Part shown: positions 35,061 through 46,876 of the stretch, piece after piece
Layout of the letters: each line of letters begins with the position of its first letter
How positions within the stretch are numbered: position 1 is the stretch's first letter
Assembly (NCBI RefSeq): GCF_001540865.1
Contig: NC_033635.1
Location: 2,996,231-3,060,230 of the forward strand
From: Ananas comosus
Lineage: Eukaryota; Streptophyta; Magnoliopsida; Poales; Bromeliaceae
Direction of reading: 5' to 3'
DNA length: 64,000 bases
Program-made: the position numbers and the translations under genes
The notes under the pieces: generated by a model
Database searches by the model: none
Seen by the model: the letters and a program-made list of their open reading frames with translations, nothing else
Told to the model about the DNA's origin: nothing

Positions 35061-37349
35061 CTAATAATAATAAACCATGAGGGCAGAGAGGAGGAGGAAG
35101 AAGATGCGGCGCATGATAGCAGGCCGGAGCAATCCTGCGCCGCTGGCAGTGCCATCAGTGGTGGTGCCGGTGGGGCCCAGCCCGAGGACACCACCAGTGC
35201 CTGGTGGGCTGAAGGTGGTGGGTGTTGTTGATGTCCCGCCTGGGCTGTTTGTGCTGGTTGGAGTACCTGCTGTTCCTGCAGCACTGAAAAGAAAAGAAAC
35301 AAAAAATTTAAAAAAATTAAAATTAAAATTTGAAAATTTGAATTTAAGCATCAAGTTTTGCATGTAAAAGGTAAACCAATATGAAACACAAGTAGAAATT
35401 TCTTTTTTTGTTGCGAGAAAAGTAGAATGTTACTCCCCCCCGGTTCAATTTTTTTTAAAATAAACACAGCCAGGAATGTGAAACAACTAGAACCCTATAA
35501 GGTTCCTACAACACTTAAGAGAAAAAATAAAGTTTTTTTTTTTTTTTTTTTGTGAGAGAAAGGTAATATACTGCTTGTTTCATGCATTCATTAAAAATAA
35601 ACACAAACCAAAATGTAAAGCAACTAGACTTCGAACTTCAGACATCAATACCTCCCATCAAACTCTTAGCCCTCCCATCAAACTCTTAGCCAGCTGAGCG
35701 CAGAAAGTTGTTTATCTCTTCTTGTAGCCAATGTAAGAAAAGGTCTTTATAAGTCTTTAATTTCGAAAAGGAAATGAGGGGAGTTCACAAACTACCTTAA
35801 AAAAAGAGTTTGAAAATTTATAGACCTTACCTGCACTTTGAATTGGTTATTACAAGCTCTAAAAATTTTAATTTTACTACAGAATTTTATCTTTTTATTC
35901 AAAAAACTTTCTTCAAGAGTTTCACCAAATTTTGTTAGATTATATATCAAAAGAATTGTATGTGACTGAAGAAAATTTGATCAAAAAAGTTAAACATACA
36001 GTTGAATCTTTAAAAGATACATATGCTTCAAAGACAAACAAATTGTAGGGTTAGGTAGCTAAATAAAAACTTTCACAAAGTTCAAGTACCCATCTCAAAA
36101 TGTCCTTTTATAGTTCAGGTAAGGTCCATGCTTTTAACCTGGAAAAGATGGAAGTAGTGGCCACATCTTTGAGAATAACTACATGAATCAAAAAAAAAAA
36201 AGCAAAAATCTAACCACATTTTGGCAAGTTGCATTTTGGAAGTAAAGGCTTCTTTTTTTTGGGTGCCCCATTTCAAGTGGTTGGAAAGAGTTCCATAGGG
36301 TTCAAAATCAGCCAAAAATGATGGATTTCATAAATTTTTCAGAAAAGATACATGATCTTCAGAACCCTAAAGAAGGGTGAAAAAAAACAAAGATTAATTA
36401 AAGACTTGAAAGGAGGGAAAAAAGAGGGCCAAGATATCAACCTGGGTGTTGCTGGATAGGAGCAGCCAGTAGTGCCTGCAAAACAAAACCCAAGAAATAT
36501 AAGATGTGAGCATCATTTTCTTTTCACCACCAAAAAATGTTAACTCTTAAAAAAAAATATGTTGATGGAGGGTTTCTGATATACTTGGATCTTGTGAGGT
36601 GAGAGTGGCAGTGCCAGCAAAGTCACAGGCCCCTTGAGCCTGGCCCTTCCTCTGGTAGTAGCTGTTAGCAGCATAGGAGCAGTGGGCAACCACAGTGTTG
36701 GGGTTGTAACAAGCCCCATTTTGGAGGATAGGATTGCAATCTGCCCCTGCTCCACAAGCATAGTCCAGTGTCTTCTGGAGTGCAGGGGTGCTCTGATCAG
36801 ACCTGCAAACACACCAAGCACCATCTTTTCCAGAAGGAAAGAAAAAAAAAATCCAGAAAAATTAGATTAGCACATATTACCAAATCATACTTCAACTTAT
36901 TCTTCTTCTTCTTCTTCTTCTTCTTTTTCTTGTTTGTGTTTTTTTTTTTTTGAAGTGGGTATTGCAGATCAGAGGTCTCTGCACAGTTTTTGGCTATTAA
37001 AACACCAAAGAAGATAAGGATTCAAGGAGGAACAAGCATTGAAAAGCTTTTTCCATGTGAATATGTAGATTCATGCAACTATTGAACTTGAGAAAGGGGT
37101 TTAAGTACTTACTATAACCACTATCTAGTACATAAAAAGCCAAAGAAAGAAAGGGGATAAGAACTGGTTATGAAGCACTCAGATAAGATACTTGATCTTT
37201 GTGGGGGGTGGGGTGGGGGGAAATATTAACAGTCTAACTTGAAAATAAATAGAAATATTGAGGAAAAAAAATTAAAAGAGAAAGATCTGGAGCTTACCTG
37301 TACCACCAATGGTGGCAAACATGAACACAAGGAGCACTAACACATCCAT
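35061..37349 (-). CDS. Plasmodesmata callose-binding-like X8 (CBM43) protein
   Basis: Small secreted, probably GPI-anchored beta-1,3-glucan (callose)-binding protein; PDCB family members sit at plasmodesmal necks and limit cell-to-cell transport. Exons 37349-37298, 36824-36585, 36475-36442 and 35283-35061 give 182 aa in consistent phases. Residues 1-20 form a signal peptide (MDVLVLLVFMFATIG). The X8 domain spans W21 to C102 (WCVCR, LDYACGAGADC, GACYNPNTV, HCSYAANSYYQ, ACDFAGTAT, GCSYP). A Thr/Pro/Gly-rich linker and a hydrophobic tail (IFFLLLSALMVYYY) typical of a GPI signal follow. Exon 2 uses the acceptor GGAAAAG (36825-36826), which restores the WCVC motif; a better-looking downstream CAG would delete WCVCR and break the frame. 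An in-frame upstream ATG at 37382 would add 11 residues. Confidence 0.9.
35533..35706 (-). mobile_element. tRNA-derived SINE in intron 3 of the X8 gene
   Basis: On the minus strand it starts with an A-box-like GCTCAGCTGGCTAAGAG, has a B-box-like AAGTTCGAAGTC, shares the downstream body with other copies (CATTT…TTTATTT…AAAC), and ends in CTCTC plus a poly-A. Near its head a segment of about 21 bp (CTCCCATCAAACTCTTAGCC) is duplicated. Confidence 0.65.
36900..36952. repeat. (TTC)n microsatellite and T-tract in X8 gene intron 1
   Basis: About eight TTC units followed by T-rich sequence. On the minus (sense) strand this is purine-rich intron sequence. Confidence 0.8.
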
Positions 37350-37382
37350 GAGGAGAGTATGAGAGGAGAAAGAGATGGGCAT

Positions 37383-37810
37383 AAAAAAATGAAATTTTTT
37401 TAAGAAAAAACAGAGTAATACAGCTGTATAGCAAGAGTCTGCTTTGAGAGAGAGAGTAGTGAGGAGAGGGTATGAGCCTTTGAGGTCACCTTGGACAGAG
37501 TTTGAGCCTGGACATTAAATTTTGGAGAAAATGTACAGGAACCCCCTCAACTATTTGAAATTGGTGCCTCAAGTTTGTTGCTTTCGATCTGTTAAGTCTA
37601 TATAAAGTTAAAAATTTAGCAAATTTAATTGATGTATATATTGACTATTAGTTATTAGTTGTTTAATTTTATTTTTCTTAAAATAATTATAATTACTTAA
37701 TTTGATCAATTTTTTATAAAATTTAGTGAGCTCCTTGTTCAATTAACTAAAATTAATCATAAAAAAAAATAAATATTAGTCAAAAATATATTTTTTAGTG
37801 GCCTATTTAA
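37383..37810. other. X8 gene 5' UTR and promoter
   Basis: A GA-rich tract at 37447-37460 is probably 5' UTR. No clear TATA box identified. The rest is AT-rich. Confidence 0.4.
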
Positions 37811-38119
37811 GGCCCCGTTTGGATTGGGATAAGGGGTGGAATAACCCCTTATCCCCTTATATCCAAACGCTAATCTTTTTTTCGAGAATAGTAGTTCTCG
37901 GATATCTGAAATAAGCTGGTATAACTATCTCCATCAACACTTTTATTTTCTATATATAACTATCCACTATTTTTCTTATTTCATATTATTTATTCAAATG
38001 CTATTTTTTTTATTCCGAAAATATTTTAATTTTCATCCAAACGTTATTTTTCTTATTTCTATATTTGAATTTATTTTTATAATAATTAATTCTTGTTTAC
38101 ATCAGAATTAAACGGTGCC
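37811..38119. mobile_element. Tourist-like MITE
   Basis: 309 bp with inverted ends GGCCCCGTTT and AAACGGTGCC, flanked by TTAA on both sides (37807-37810, 38120-38123), compatible with the 3-bp TWA duplication of PIF/Harbinger MITEs. The internal AAGGGGTGGAATAACCCCTT forms a hairpin. Confidence 0.75.
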
Positions 38120-38915
38120 TTAAGATTTTTAATATTATGAAAAAAAACAAAAAATTAACAATATTTTTTTTGCGGTCATCCGCAAAAGGACACGTACCAG
38201 TCTACTACCCCACCGCCTCATGCATGTTTCCATCATAGATCAGTCCTTGAAAATCATAATTAAATAATGAAAAATGATTTACAACCTTTTTAATCTAAAA
38301 ATTCAATTTTTTTAAAATATTTAATACTTATAAAAAAATATTGAGAAAATAGAGACTAATTTTAACTTTGGATAAAAATAGTGTAAAATTTAAATTTTCT
38401 TTTGAGCGTACAGTTAGCATTAATCTAAATAATTAATGTAGAAATGTATAGATAACTTTCAACTATATTTTTTTAGATTATGACCAACTCAAATTATAAA
38501 TTTTTAATTTGAGTTTTTATTTAAATTAAATACTTATTAAGTATGAATTAGCTTAGTTTTTAAAGGTAATTAATATTATTAAATTTATTAGAATTACTAA
38601 TATATTTAATAATAGTATTCACAAAGTTTTTAACTAAAATTACGTAGTTCTAAAAAACTAATAAATGTTTAGCGAGTTTGCATGCATATATTTTATCTAA
38701 AAAGCTTGTGTAATTTTTTTAGTACATCCAAAAGGATAGTGTAAATTTTGTACATACTCATTAGAAGGAAGGGTGTAAATTTTGATTTACACACCCTCAT
38801 CCAATATGGGAGTGTAAAATTAACATTTATTTGCGTGTACTAGTAGTATTTATTAAAAAAAATTGGTGCAAATTATATGAAGACCCTCTTAACTATTAGA
38901 ATGCTTAACCAACTC
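38120..38915. other. AT-rich intergenic DNA
   Basis: Nothing recognisable apart from short inverted words around GTGTAAATTTTG near 38730-38820. Confidence 0.4.
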
Positions 38916-39056
38916 TCGCTAACGTAACTGACAAAGAGCTTGATGATTGGTACTCAAGATCCTAAATTTGAATACTAGTTGATTCACATTTTTAGCTAAA
39001 TTTATTTATAAATGAAATAAACAAATCGTACATGCTATCTTTCTCTCTAAAAAAAA
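38916..39056 (+). mobile_element. Degenerate tRNA-derived SINE
   Basis: Shares GCTTGATGATTGGTACTC, TTGATTCACATTTTTAGCTA and an A-rich tail after TCTCTC with the copies at 39374-39521 and 47701-47850. The A box is badly decayed. Confidence 0.55.
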
Positions 39057-39075
39057 CTATTAGGATACTTTTCGA

Positions 39076-39345
39076 CAGTGTTTGGATTGGAGATAAGGGG
39101 AGGGATAACCCCTTATCCCCTTTATACCCAAACGCAAATTTTTTACCTAAAAATAGTAGTTCTCGGTTACCTAAAATAACCTGATATAACTATCCTCACT
39201 AACACCTCCATTTTCTATATATAACTACCAACTATTTTTCTTATTCCATATTATCTATCCAAACGCTATTTTTCTTATCCCCGAGAACAACCTAATTTTA
39301 ATTCAAACGCTATTTTTCTTATCCCATACTTGTACCTATCCCTGT
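39076..39345. mobile_element. Second, decayed copy of the 37.8-kb MITE family
   Basis: Shares TGTTTGGATTGG, AACCCCTTATCCCC, TAGTAGTTCTCGG and CTATATATAACTA with 37811-38119. Ends are eroded and no duplication is evident. Confidence 0.6.
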
Positions 39346-39373
39346 AATAGCTAGAGTCCGGCCACAATATTGT

Positions 39374-39521
39374 CTCTTTTTTTGGGAGAGAGATAGGTAG
39401 CCTGCTACTCGATTCGTTTATTTATTTAGAAATAAACTTAGCTAGAAATGTGAATCAAGTAAGATTCGAACTTGGAATCTCGGATACCAACTATCAAGCC
39501 TTTTGCCGCTTGCGCTATGGA
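39374..39521 (-). mobile_element. tRNA-derived SINE, best preserved copy
   Basis: On the minus strand: A-box region CCATAGCGCAAGCGGCAAAA, B box AAGTTCGAATCTTAC, then TTGATTCACATTTCTAGCTA and an A-rich tail after CTCTCTC. Internal RNA polymerase III boxes at the expected spacing (about 35-40 bp) support a SINE rather than a tRNA gene; there is no cloverleaf 3' half. Confidence 0.7.
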
Positions 39522-39745
39522 CGATCGGTCCAACTATAATGTTGTCAATAGTATGAAACATTTGGTACTATCAAATTTTCTGTCTTTAAGTTTATTCTTT
39601 AGATCATTTTTACCAATTAGATCACATTATTCAACCAATCACCTACTCAGTCATAGGAGATTACTATTACCCTAACCGCATATTTCTTAATTTCAAGATA
39701 AAAAACCTACAAATATTAATAAATTTGATATTTTAAAAAAGAAAA
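39522..39745. other. AT-rich intergenic DNA
   Basis: Nothing recognisable. Confidence 0.4.
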
Positions 39746-40098
39746 AACTTCAAAAACCCTCCCTATGGTTTCGCCTTTCTCACTTTAGTATCATGTAGTT
39801 TAAAGTGTATCAATTTGCCCCTCTTTGGTTTTATTTTTATCTTTTCGACAGCTTTTTTCTCAATATTTCGTTATATTATACACAAAAAACTTCAGATACC
39901 CACCTAGATTTATCGAATATTTATTTTAGAACTTTTTAATTTTAATTTTGTCACTGATTTAAGAAAAAATAATAATAAAATTGATACTAAAAAGAAAAAA
40001 ACGAAACCAAAAGATGACAAATTAATACACTTTAAATTACAAGATAATAAAATAAAAAAGTACGAAACCACATGCAGTTTTTTTAAAGTTTTTCTTTT
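39746..40098. mobile_element. Foldback element, family F1 copy 2
   Basis: Left end AAAACTTCAAAAACCCTCCC, then CCTATGGTTTCGCC; right end GTACGAAACCACATG followed by AAAGTTTTTCTT. The centre shares TTATATTATACACAAAAAAC and CCACCTAGATTTAT with copy 3, which copy 1 lacks. Confidence 0.65.
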
Positions 40099-42513
40099 TA
40101 AAAATATAGAAGCTTAATTCCAAGTGTACGATAGCATTAGCATTGCCATCTATTTTAGTCCGTTTTTGATACTTCACCTTCTTATAATATACTAATTTTC
40201 CTCTCTTACTGTGTGCGTGTTCTTGGGAGGTGGGCAATCTTTTGCTTTTGGAGTGTGTGGGCTTTTAACAAAAAAAGAAAAAGAAAAAAAAGTAAAAAAA
40301 AAGGGCCCAAAATTAAGCCATGTGTGGGGTTTGGGAAAATAGGGAATAAGTCGCACCCACCACGTTTTAATTGGTGGGGTTGGGGGCCAATGGCGTACTT
40401 TTGATTCTATTTTTAAATGGTGGCATGTTTGGTTAGGACTTGAGAGCTTATGCACAAGATTACTAGTAGGGTGGATTCATAAGTATGGCATTAAATTTTT
40501 AATTAAATATTCATCATAGTATTTTACTTTCTTACAAAGTTCAGAGGATCGATTGGTTCAATCGAATTTATTAGAAACCAATTTAATAATCGATTCGGTC
40601 CAACTCTAGTAATTATCAGTAAACATTAGTCGACCAGAATGGTCCAACTATAAATTCTAAAAGTAGACTTTGAATTTTTTTAAAAAATAGTCTGATTATT
40701 TGTGCAAACCAATAAAAAAAAATATATAAACAAGCATATATAATAGATATTAATATTAATTTTAAGAGAAATGATTCGGTACTTTAAAAAAATAAAAAAA
40801 AAAGAAGATCTTAACCATTGATTAATAGAGGATAAAAATGTAACTTTAATACTTAGCAGGTAAAAGAATTATTTTATTCAAGGTTAGTTTGGTAATTAAA
40901 TAATACAATATTTAAAGAAACTTTTAATTGAGGTCCTAAATTTATGCATTAATTAGCACTAATTTAGGAAATTAATTGATTAACCAAATTTATGCAATTA
41001 TTAGGCATTAATTTAGGAATCTACTTTAAATGTTTTAGTGTTTCTCAAATTATGCATTAATTTAAATTATAGAAATTTTAGAAATAGTTTTATTTCTAAA
41101 TACGATGAATTTAAATTTTAAAAATTAAATACTTAAAATTTAAAAGTGAAATTTAAATTAGAGGAATTTCATATTACTATTTAAAAACTAAATTTCTACC
41201 AAGATTTAAAATACAGTTTATTCGCACCAGTTTAAAACGTAATGCATAAAAAACTTAGAGAATAAGATTTCTACAACTAGATTTCTCCAGAGGAATTTCA
41301 TATTATTATTTAAATTTTAAATTCAATGATTTAAAAATTAGATTGAATTGATTGATTTGACTGATCAGACTTTGACCTATTCTATCAAGAATCTGATTTT
41401 AATCTATTGAACCGAATAACATTAAGAACAATTTGGAACTGGTAAAGATAATAAATATTTTAAACAGAATGATAATTTAACTGTTAGAGCTAATAAATAT
41501 TTTAAATATAATTTTAAACATATAAATTAAAAAGATTAGAATTATTGGTGAGAAAAAAAATAGTTAGGCGTTTGAATTCGAATCTGACTAACAATCACAA
41601 AACTTATTTCTGAACTCGACCAATTTCAAAAATCCATATCCAAATTCAAAACTGACCAATTTTCCGAAACCTAAAACTAAACCTAAACCAGAAGAATAGA
41701 ATTCAAACAATTATTTCTGTTTACCATATTTCAAAGTATTTATATATAATATTAAATTTTAAATTTAAAAGTGAAATTTAAATTAGAGGAATTTCATATT
41801 ACTATTTAAAATTTAAATTTAATGATCATATATTGTCAAATCATTTGAAATTTTTCTTATGTGAAATGCCAAATTATGAAAAGAAAGATAGAGAGAGAAA
41901 AAGAAAACAAAGAAAAAATAAAAAATTTGAAAATATAGTAGATAAAAAATGACTAAATTGTCCATATGACAAAAATATTCTTTTTTGAGGTACCTGGTAA
42001 CCGGTACCTCTCCCAAAGTGACCTGCTATTGCAGGTTACAATTTTAAAAAAACTAAATCTGAGCCGTCGATTACGCGTGAATGAACGGTAACAAAAAAAA
42101 AAAGAAGTATAGAAGCATTACTCTAATTTTAATACTTTTATTTAGCAATTCAATTAATAGTTGAACCATTGACTCGTGAACTACATGACCATTCAGTTCG
42201 GAAGCTGGGTCGGTTCTCTAATAAATATTATTCAAAACTAATTTTAATTTGATTGAATCTATTTTATTTTTTAAGCAAAGTGGATCAACATTTTGACATC
42301 ATAAATTCTCATCGCGCCTCATCCAAAATTCCGATTTGATTGTAGAATATCGAATCATTCCTTCGAGAACCACTATGCGAACATGTTAATTAATCGTTAA
42401 AATGTGAAGTATGTTTTAAAAGTCGGGACAAATTGCACCGTAAATTGTTGTTTTCAGAATATTGAAAATGACATGCACTAAAGTTTGCCCATTTTATTAG
42501 TCTTACGTTTTTT
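40099..42513. other. AT-rich intergenic DNA with dispersed short repeats
   Basis: No gene. A word of about 35 bp with AGAGGAATTTCATATTACTA recurs at about 41160, 41283 and 41785. A candidate inverted pair sits at about 40763 (AGAGAAATGATTCGGTACTT) and about 42104-42124 (reverse complement AGAGTAATGCTTCTATACTT), which would border a 1.36-kb element. A near-palindrome GGTACCTGGTAACCGGTACC lies at 41989-42008. Confidence 0.45.
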
Positions 42514-43114
42514 GGGCAAACTTCAAATACATTTCCTGTAGTTTCACACTTTTTCACTTTAGTATCCTGTGGTTTAAAGTGTATCAAGTTAGTACTCTAT
42601 AGTTTCTCACTTTTTCACTTTAGTATCCTGTGGTTTAAAGTGTATCAAGTTAGTACTCTATAGTTTCTCACTTTTTCACTTTAGTACCATGTGGTTTAAT
42701 ATTTCGTTAAATTATATACAAAAAAAATTTTAGATATCCTACCTAGATTTATTGAATATTCATTTTAATACCCTTTAGTTTTATTTTTGTCACTAACGAA
42801 AAAAATACCCCGAAATAGATAATAAAAAGAAAAAAATAAAACCACAGAATACTAACTTGATACACTTTAAACTATAAGGTACTAAAGCGAGAAAGTGCAA
42901 AACCACATGATACTAACTTGATACACTTTAAATCATAAGGTACTAAAGTGAGAAAGTGCGAAACCACATGATACTAACTTGATACACTTTAAATCATAAA
43001 GTACTAAAGTGAGAAAGTGCGAAACCACAGGGTACTAACTTGATACACTTTAAACAATAGAATACTAAAATGAGAAACTACGAAACCACGGGAGGTATTT
43101 GAAGTTTTCCCTAC
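42514..43114. mobile_element. Foldback element, family F1 copy 3 (largest)
   Basis: Left end GGGCAAACTTCAAATACATT, right end GGTATTTGAAGTTTTCCC. The left arm holds two and the right arm at least four tandem copies of a unit of about 60 bp (TATCCTGTGGTTTAAAGTGT and its complement), so arms have expanded unequally. About 600 bp, no ORF. Confidence 0.78.
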
Positions 43115-44261
43115 TTTTTTCTATCTATCTTTATTTTGTTTTGTTTTCTTCTCGATCTGCACCAACATTTGGCTTTTGGTACTGGTCCTCATGGGCATCA
43201 ATTCCCTTTTGCACAATTATTTGGATGGCCACCATCTCCTTCTTCAGTTGACGCTTCAGCACATAGTTTATTTACTGATATGTGAAAACAGATTAGCATT
43301 CGAGTGCCTTCCATTTGATACTGTTTTTAAACCAGCATCAAAAGTTGGTTTAATTTAGATTCGTACCCCCGCCGCCCCCTCTCTCTAACAAAAAGTTTAG
43401 AAAAAGCTCCTTATAAAAGTTTATTTTGTAGTAAAAAATTGCATATCGTTTATATTCTAAAAATTCAAACGGTTAAATATGTAAAACTAATTTACTTAAA
43501 GTGTACAGACATAATGTTCATATGTTTTGATTGAGATTTAATCCAACAAATCTCACGTCACTTCGAATATGACTCCGCTCAATCTGATCTTCGCTATTCC
43601 GAATGTAATTCCACTCAATCTAATCTTTCATCACAGAAGAAAATGCTAACTTTTTTAAGCCAATAATTTTTTTCAGCACTAAACTCATGCCATTTTGAAT
43701 ATCATTCGACCCAATCCAACCTTCGGTGACTCTCACTAATTGACTATTTCAGAGTTTTTGTATTAATATCATATATTTTTAATTTCAATTGTTATATTAA
43801 TATGATGAACCCCATTAGTGTGTGATTTTTTAAATTTTCTCCTAAAACAAAGAACATGTGCTCTAGTGTGTGATTTTTTTTTTAACCAGTTACATATCAA
43901 TTCGTTTTTTCTATATTTTTATTTATTATTTCTGACATGATGTCGCACGACCGTTGTAAATGCAAAGGGGCCGCATAGGAGATTGAAATAAAATATAATA
44001 ATTGTGGGGTTGCAGGGAATCAATCGATTGCACGGACAAAAGAGACGTTGGAAATAAAAAAGCAAAAAGAAAGTTCGAGAGTGGACGGTGTAAATAATAT
44101 ATCTCTTTCAGTCGATTGAGGGGACGAGTCATAAGTGGAGTAATAAATGGCCGATGTTACCGTAGGCTGTATCTTTCGTTATCACTGGATGATTAAAGAC
44201 TAAAATATAAAAAAAATATATTACAAAATATTTATTTTTTTTTAATTTTTTTATATTTCAA
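43115..44261. other. AT-rich intergenic DNA
   Basis: Nothing recognisable as a gene or element. Confidence 0.4.
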
Positions 44262-45812
44262 AATAATTTTTTATAAAAAATTTACTAAGTCCGCTATTAT
44301 TTTGAATTTTTTTTAATTCAGTTGAATTTTCAAAAAATTGACTAAAATATTTTTTATTTTTTTTCTCTTTTTATTTTCGTTTTTTTTCATTTTTTTTTCT
44401 TCGGCCCCTCCTCCGCCACCACCTTTGTCGGCGACGATAACAAGAGGCGCCACCTCCTCTTCGCTCGCCTCCACCTCCGCCGGCGCCTACACTGACGCCA
44501 GCACTGGCACCGACGCTAGCGTGGAAAAAGAAAGATTCGGAATGAGCGTAGGCAAGGGTAGTACTGCTTCCGCCAAGGTGGTGCTCGCTGTCACCCGTGA
44601 GGATGAGGACGAAAACGCGTCTGCGCTTCTTTAATTAATGAGTGAAAAAAGATGCAAAGAGTAGAAAAAAAAAATAAAAATAAAAAAATAAAGAAAAAAG
44701 TATTTTTTCTCTTTAAAAGATCATTATCTATCGTCTAAGGAAGGCAAAAAATCAGAGAAGAAAGAAGAAAAAGATGCAGTTATACTGTTAATGTAAAGTT
44801 GCACTGTTTCAAAAAAATTATACTGTTGGAGACGAACGTTGTGCTTTTTGAGACGAAAATTATATTCTTTAAAAGAAAAGTTGCACTATTTAAATAAAAG
44901 TTATACTGTTTGAGTGAAAATTGCGCTCTACAAACTTTCTAGCCATGGAGGCCTACCACCTCATCATCGTCTCGAAGTCGCCCTCCTCGTGCTCTGCGCA
45001 CCGGAGGAGAATTCTTTCTTGTAGGCAGTTGAGTGAGTGGGGGCTCCGGGGGCGCGGAGGAGGACGAGGAGGGAGGCGAGGAGGCCAGGGCCGCTTTGAG
45101 GGGATAATTGGGCGGGTGGAAGGCCTCCACGGCGAGAAGGTTGTAGAGTGCATTTTTCATTCAAACAGTATAACTTTCATTCATAGATTGCAATTTTTAT
45201 TTCAAAGAGTATAATTTTCGTCTCAAAGAATGCAATGTTCATCTTTAACAATCCAATTTTCTTTGGAACATTGCAACTTTATCTTAACTGTACAACTTTA
45301 TCTTTTTCTTACTTCTTCTCTAGTTCATAACCTTTTTTATAGTAATGATGATACATAATGGTCCTTCAAGGAGGAAAAAAAATATTTTTTTCTTTATTTT
45401 TTAATTTATCCTACCATCTACATCTTTTTTTGCTCCTTGGAGAAACACGGGCGTGTCTTCGTCCTTACTTTCACAGACGATAGCGAGCACCGCCTCGGCC
45501 ATGCCCTCATCACCGCCGTTCATTTTGCCCTCACTTGTGCTAACTCCGAATACTCCTTCTTTAGCGCCAGCGTTGGCGACGGTGCCAGCAAAGACGGAGT
45601 TGGCGGAAGAGGAGGCGGCGACGTCCTCATTACCATCGCCAAAGGCCGCAGAGGTGGTGGAGGACGCGATGAGAGTCGAAGAGGAAAAAAAAAAAAAAGG
45701 AGAGAAAAAAAAAGAAGAGGAAAAGGATTAATAATATTTTGGTCAGTTTCCTAAAAATCAGGCTAAATTTATAAAATCTAAAATAGTGGTCTACTTTTGC
45801 AAAATCTCAAAA
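44262..45812. mobile_element. Large foldback element with long inverted repeats
   Basis: The outer arms (about 44262-44640 and about 45437-45812) are imperfect inverted copies of each other, including AT-rich ends with GACTAAAATATT / AATATTTTGGTC and GC-rich parts that share GGTGGTGCTCGC / GCGAGCACCGCC. Inner arms (about 44800-44940 and 45150-45300) also pair (CAAACAGTATAACTTTCATT against its complement). A GC-rich core of about 220 bp separates them. Long inverted repeats around a GC-rich core recall Mutator-like or Foldback elements; no transposase or clear target duplication is seen. Open frames on both arms are by-products of the GC-rich repeat. Confidence 0.65.
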
Positions 45813-46517
45813 CTTGTGAGTTTTTTTTTATACAAATTGGCCTTTAAAAATCTATATTTTGTTTATTTAATTTTTAAGCTAATCCATTTAGTTTTTCTTT
45901 CTTCAGAGTTTTCTAATTATTTCGTTCATTCTTATAATTTATATCTAAAAAATTTAAAAAATAGCATACATATATGAACTTTTTCAACGTGAAAAATATT
46001 TCTTAAATTTAAGCAGACAAAATATAAATTTTTAAAAGTCATGAAAAAAAAAGTGAAAAAAAATATTTACTGAAAAATTTTTCTTTATTTTAGCCATAAT
46101 TAAAATATGTTTTTCAAGGAGGAATGATCTATATTCCTTAGAAAGTAAACTTTAAATTGTCCACGTATAGTTTAGTTCGTTCTTCCTTTACTGTCTATGT
46201 GGTTTAAAAAAACTTGTTTTTTTCTGCTGTGATTTAGTTTTTATTTTATTGACAAATTTAGATAAAAAAGGGCAACAATGTATATATTTTTAAAAATTTA
46301 CAAAGTGACAAAGTAAAGTATATATTAAACTAAAGAAAAGAAAAGTGCAATCTTTTGAATCAAAAGATAAAAAAACGAGAATGGGGTAAAACCACAGAAA
46401 TGCATTTAAAGTTTACCCATAGAAAAGTTCTTAAGTGTATATTTTATTTTATGATGTGTGTTTTACATTCCTGAATTTCAGGCCACAAAGAAGTTAAGCT
46501 GTATACCTTACGCCTTA
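45813..46517. other. AT-rich intergenic DNA
   Basis: Nothing recognisable. Confidence 0.4.
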
Positions 46518-46834
46518 GGGTGCGTTTGGTTCGAGTTATCCTGGCAGAATTACAGGCAATCCTGCCAGGATAACTATGTTTGGTTAATCCGCTATGTAAT
46601 CTAGTCGTTAATGTAGGATTACAAATCGAGCAGGATTACATCGAAAATATTAACGGGAGGGGGGTCGTGTATCTTGCATTACTGAAACCCGTTAATACTA
46701 CATATTATGTAAAATGACAATTTTACCCTCCAACAACCCCAAATCTAATTAACAGCATTATTTTCATCTCTATCTCGCCTTCCCCCCGGCCCTCTCTCTC
46801 GCACGCCGCTTTCTCTCGCTCTCTCTCTCTGGAC

Positions 46835-46876
<42 letters not shown>

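Noticed and set aside
35640..35700. Short direct repeats considered as a CRISPR-like array
   Set aside because: Only two copies without spacers, within a SINE in a plant intron.
39374..39521. Possible tRNA gene on the minus strand
   Set aside because: A and B boxes are present but no acceptor stem or cloverleaf can be formed, and the sequence recurs with a polyA tail, so it is a SINE.
44338..44634. Pro/Ser/Ala-rich open frame with hydrophobic N-terminus resembling a signal peptide
   Set aside because: The poly-T tract makes the Phe-rich start and the frame falls in the arm of a foldback element.
45437..45754. Gly/Arg-rich 105-codon frame
   Set aside because: The other arm of the same foldback element; the reverse complement relation explains it.
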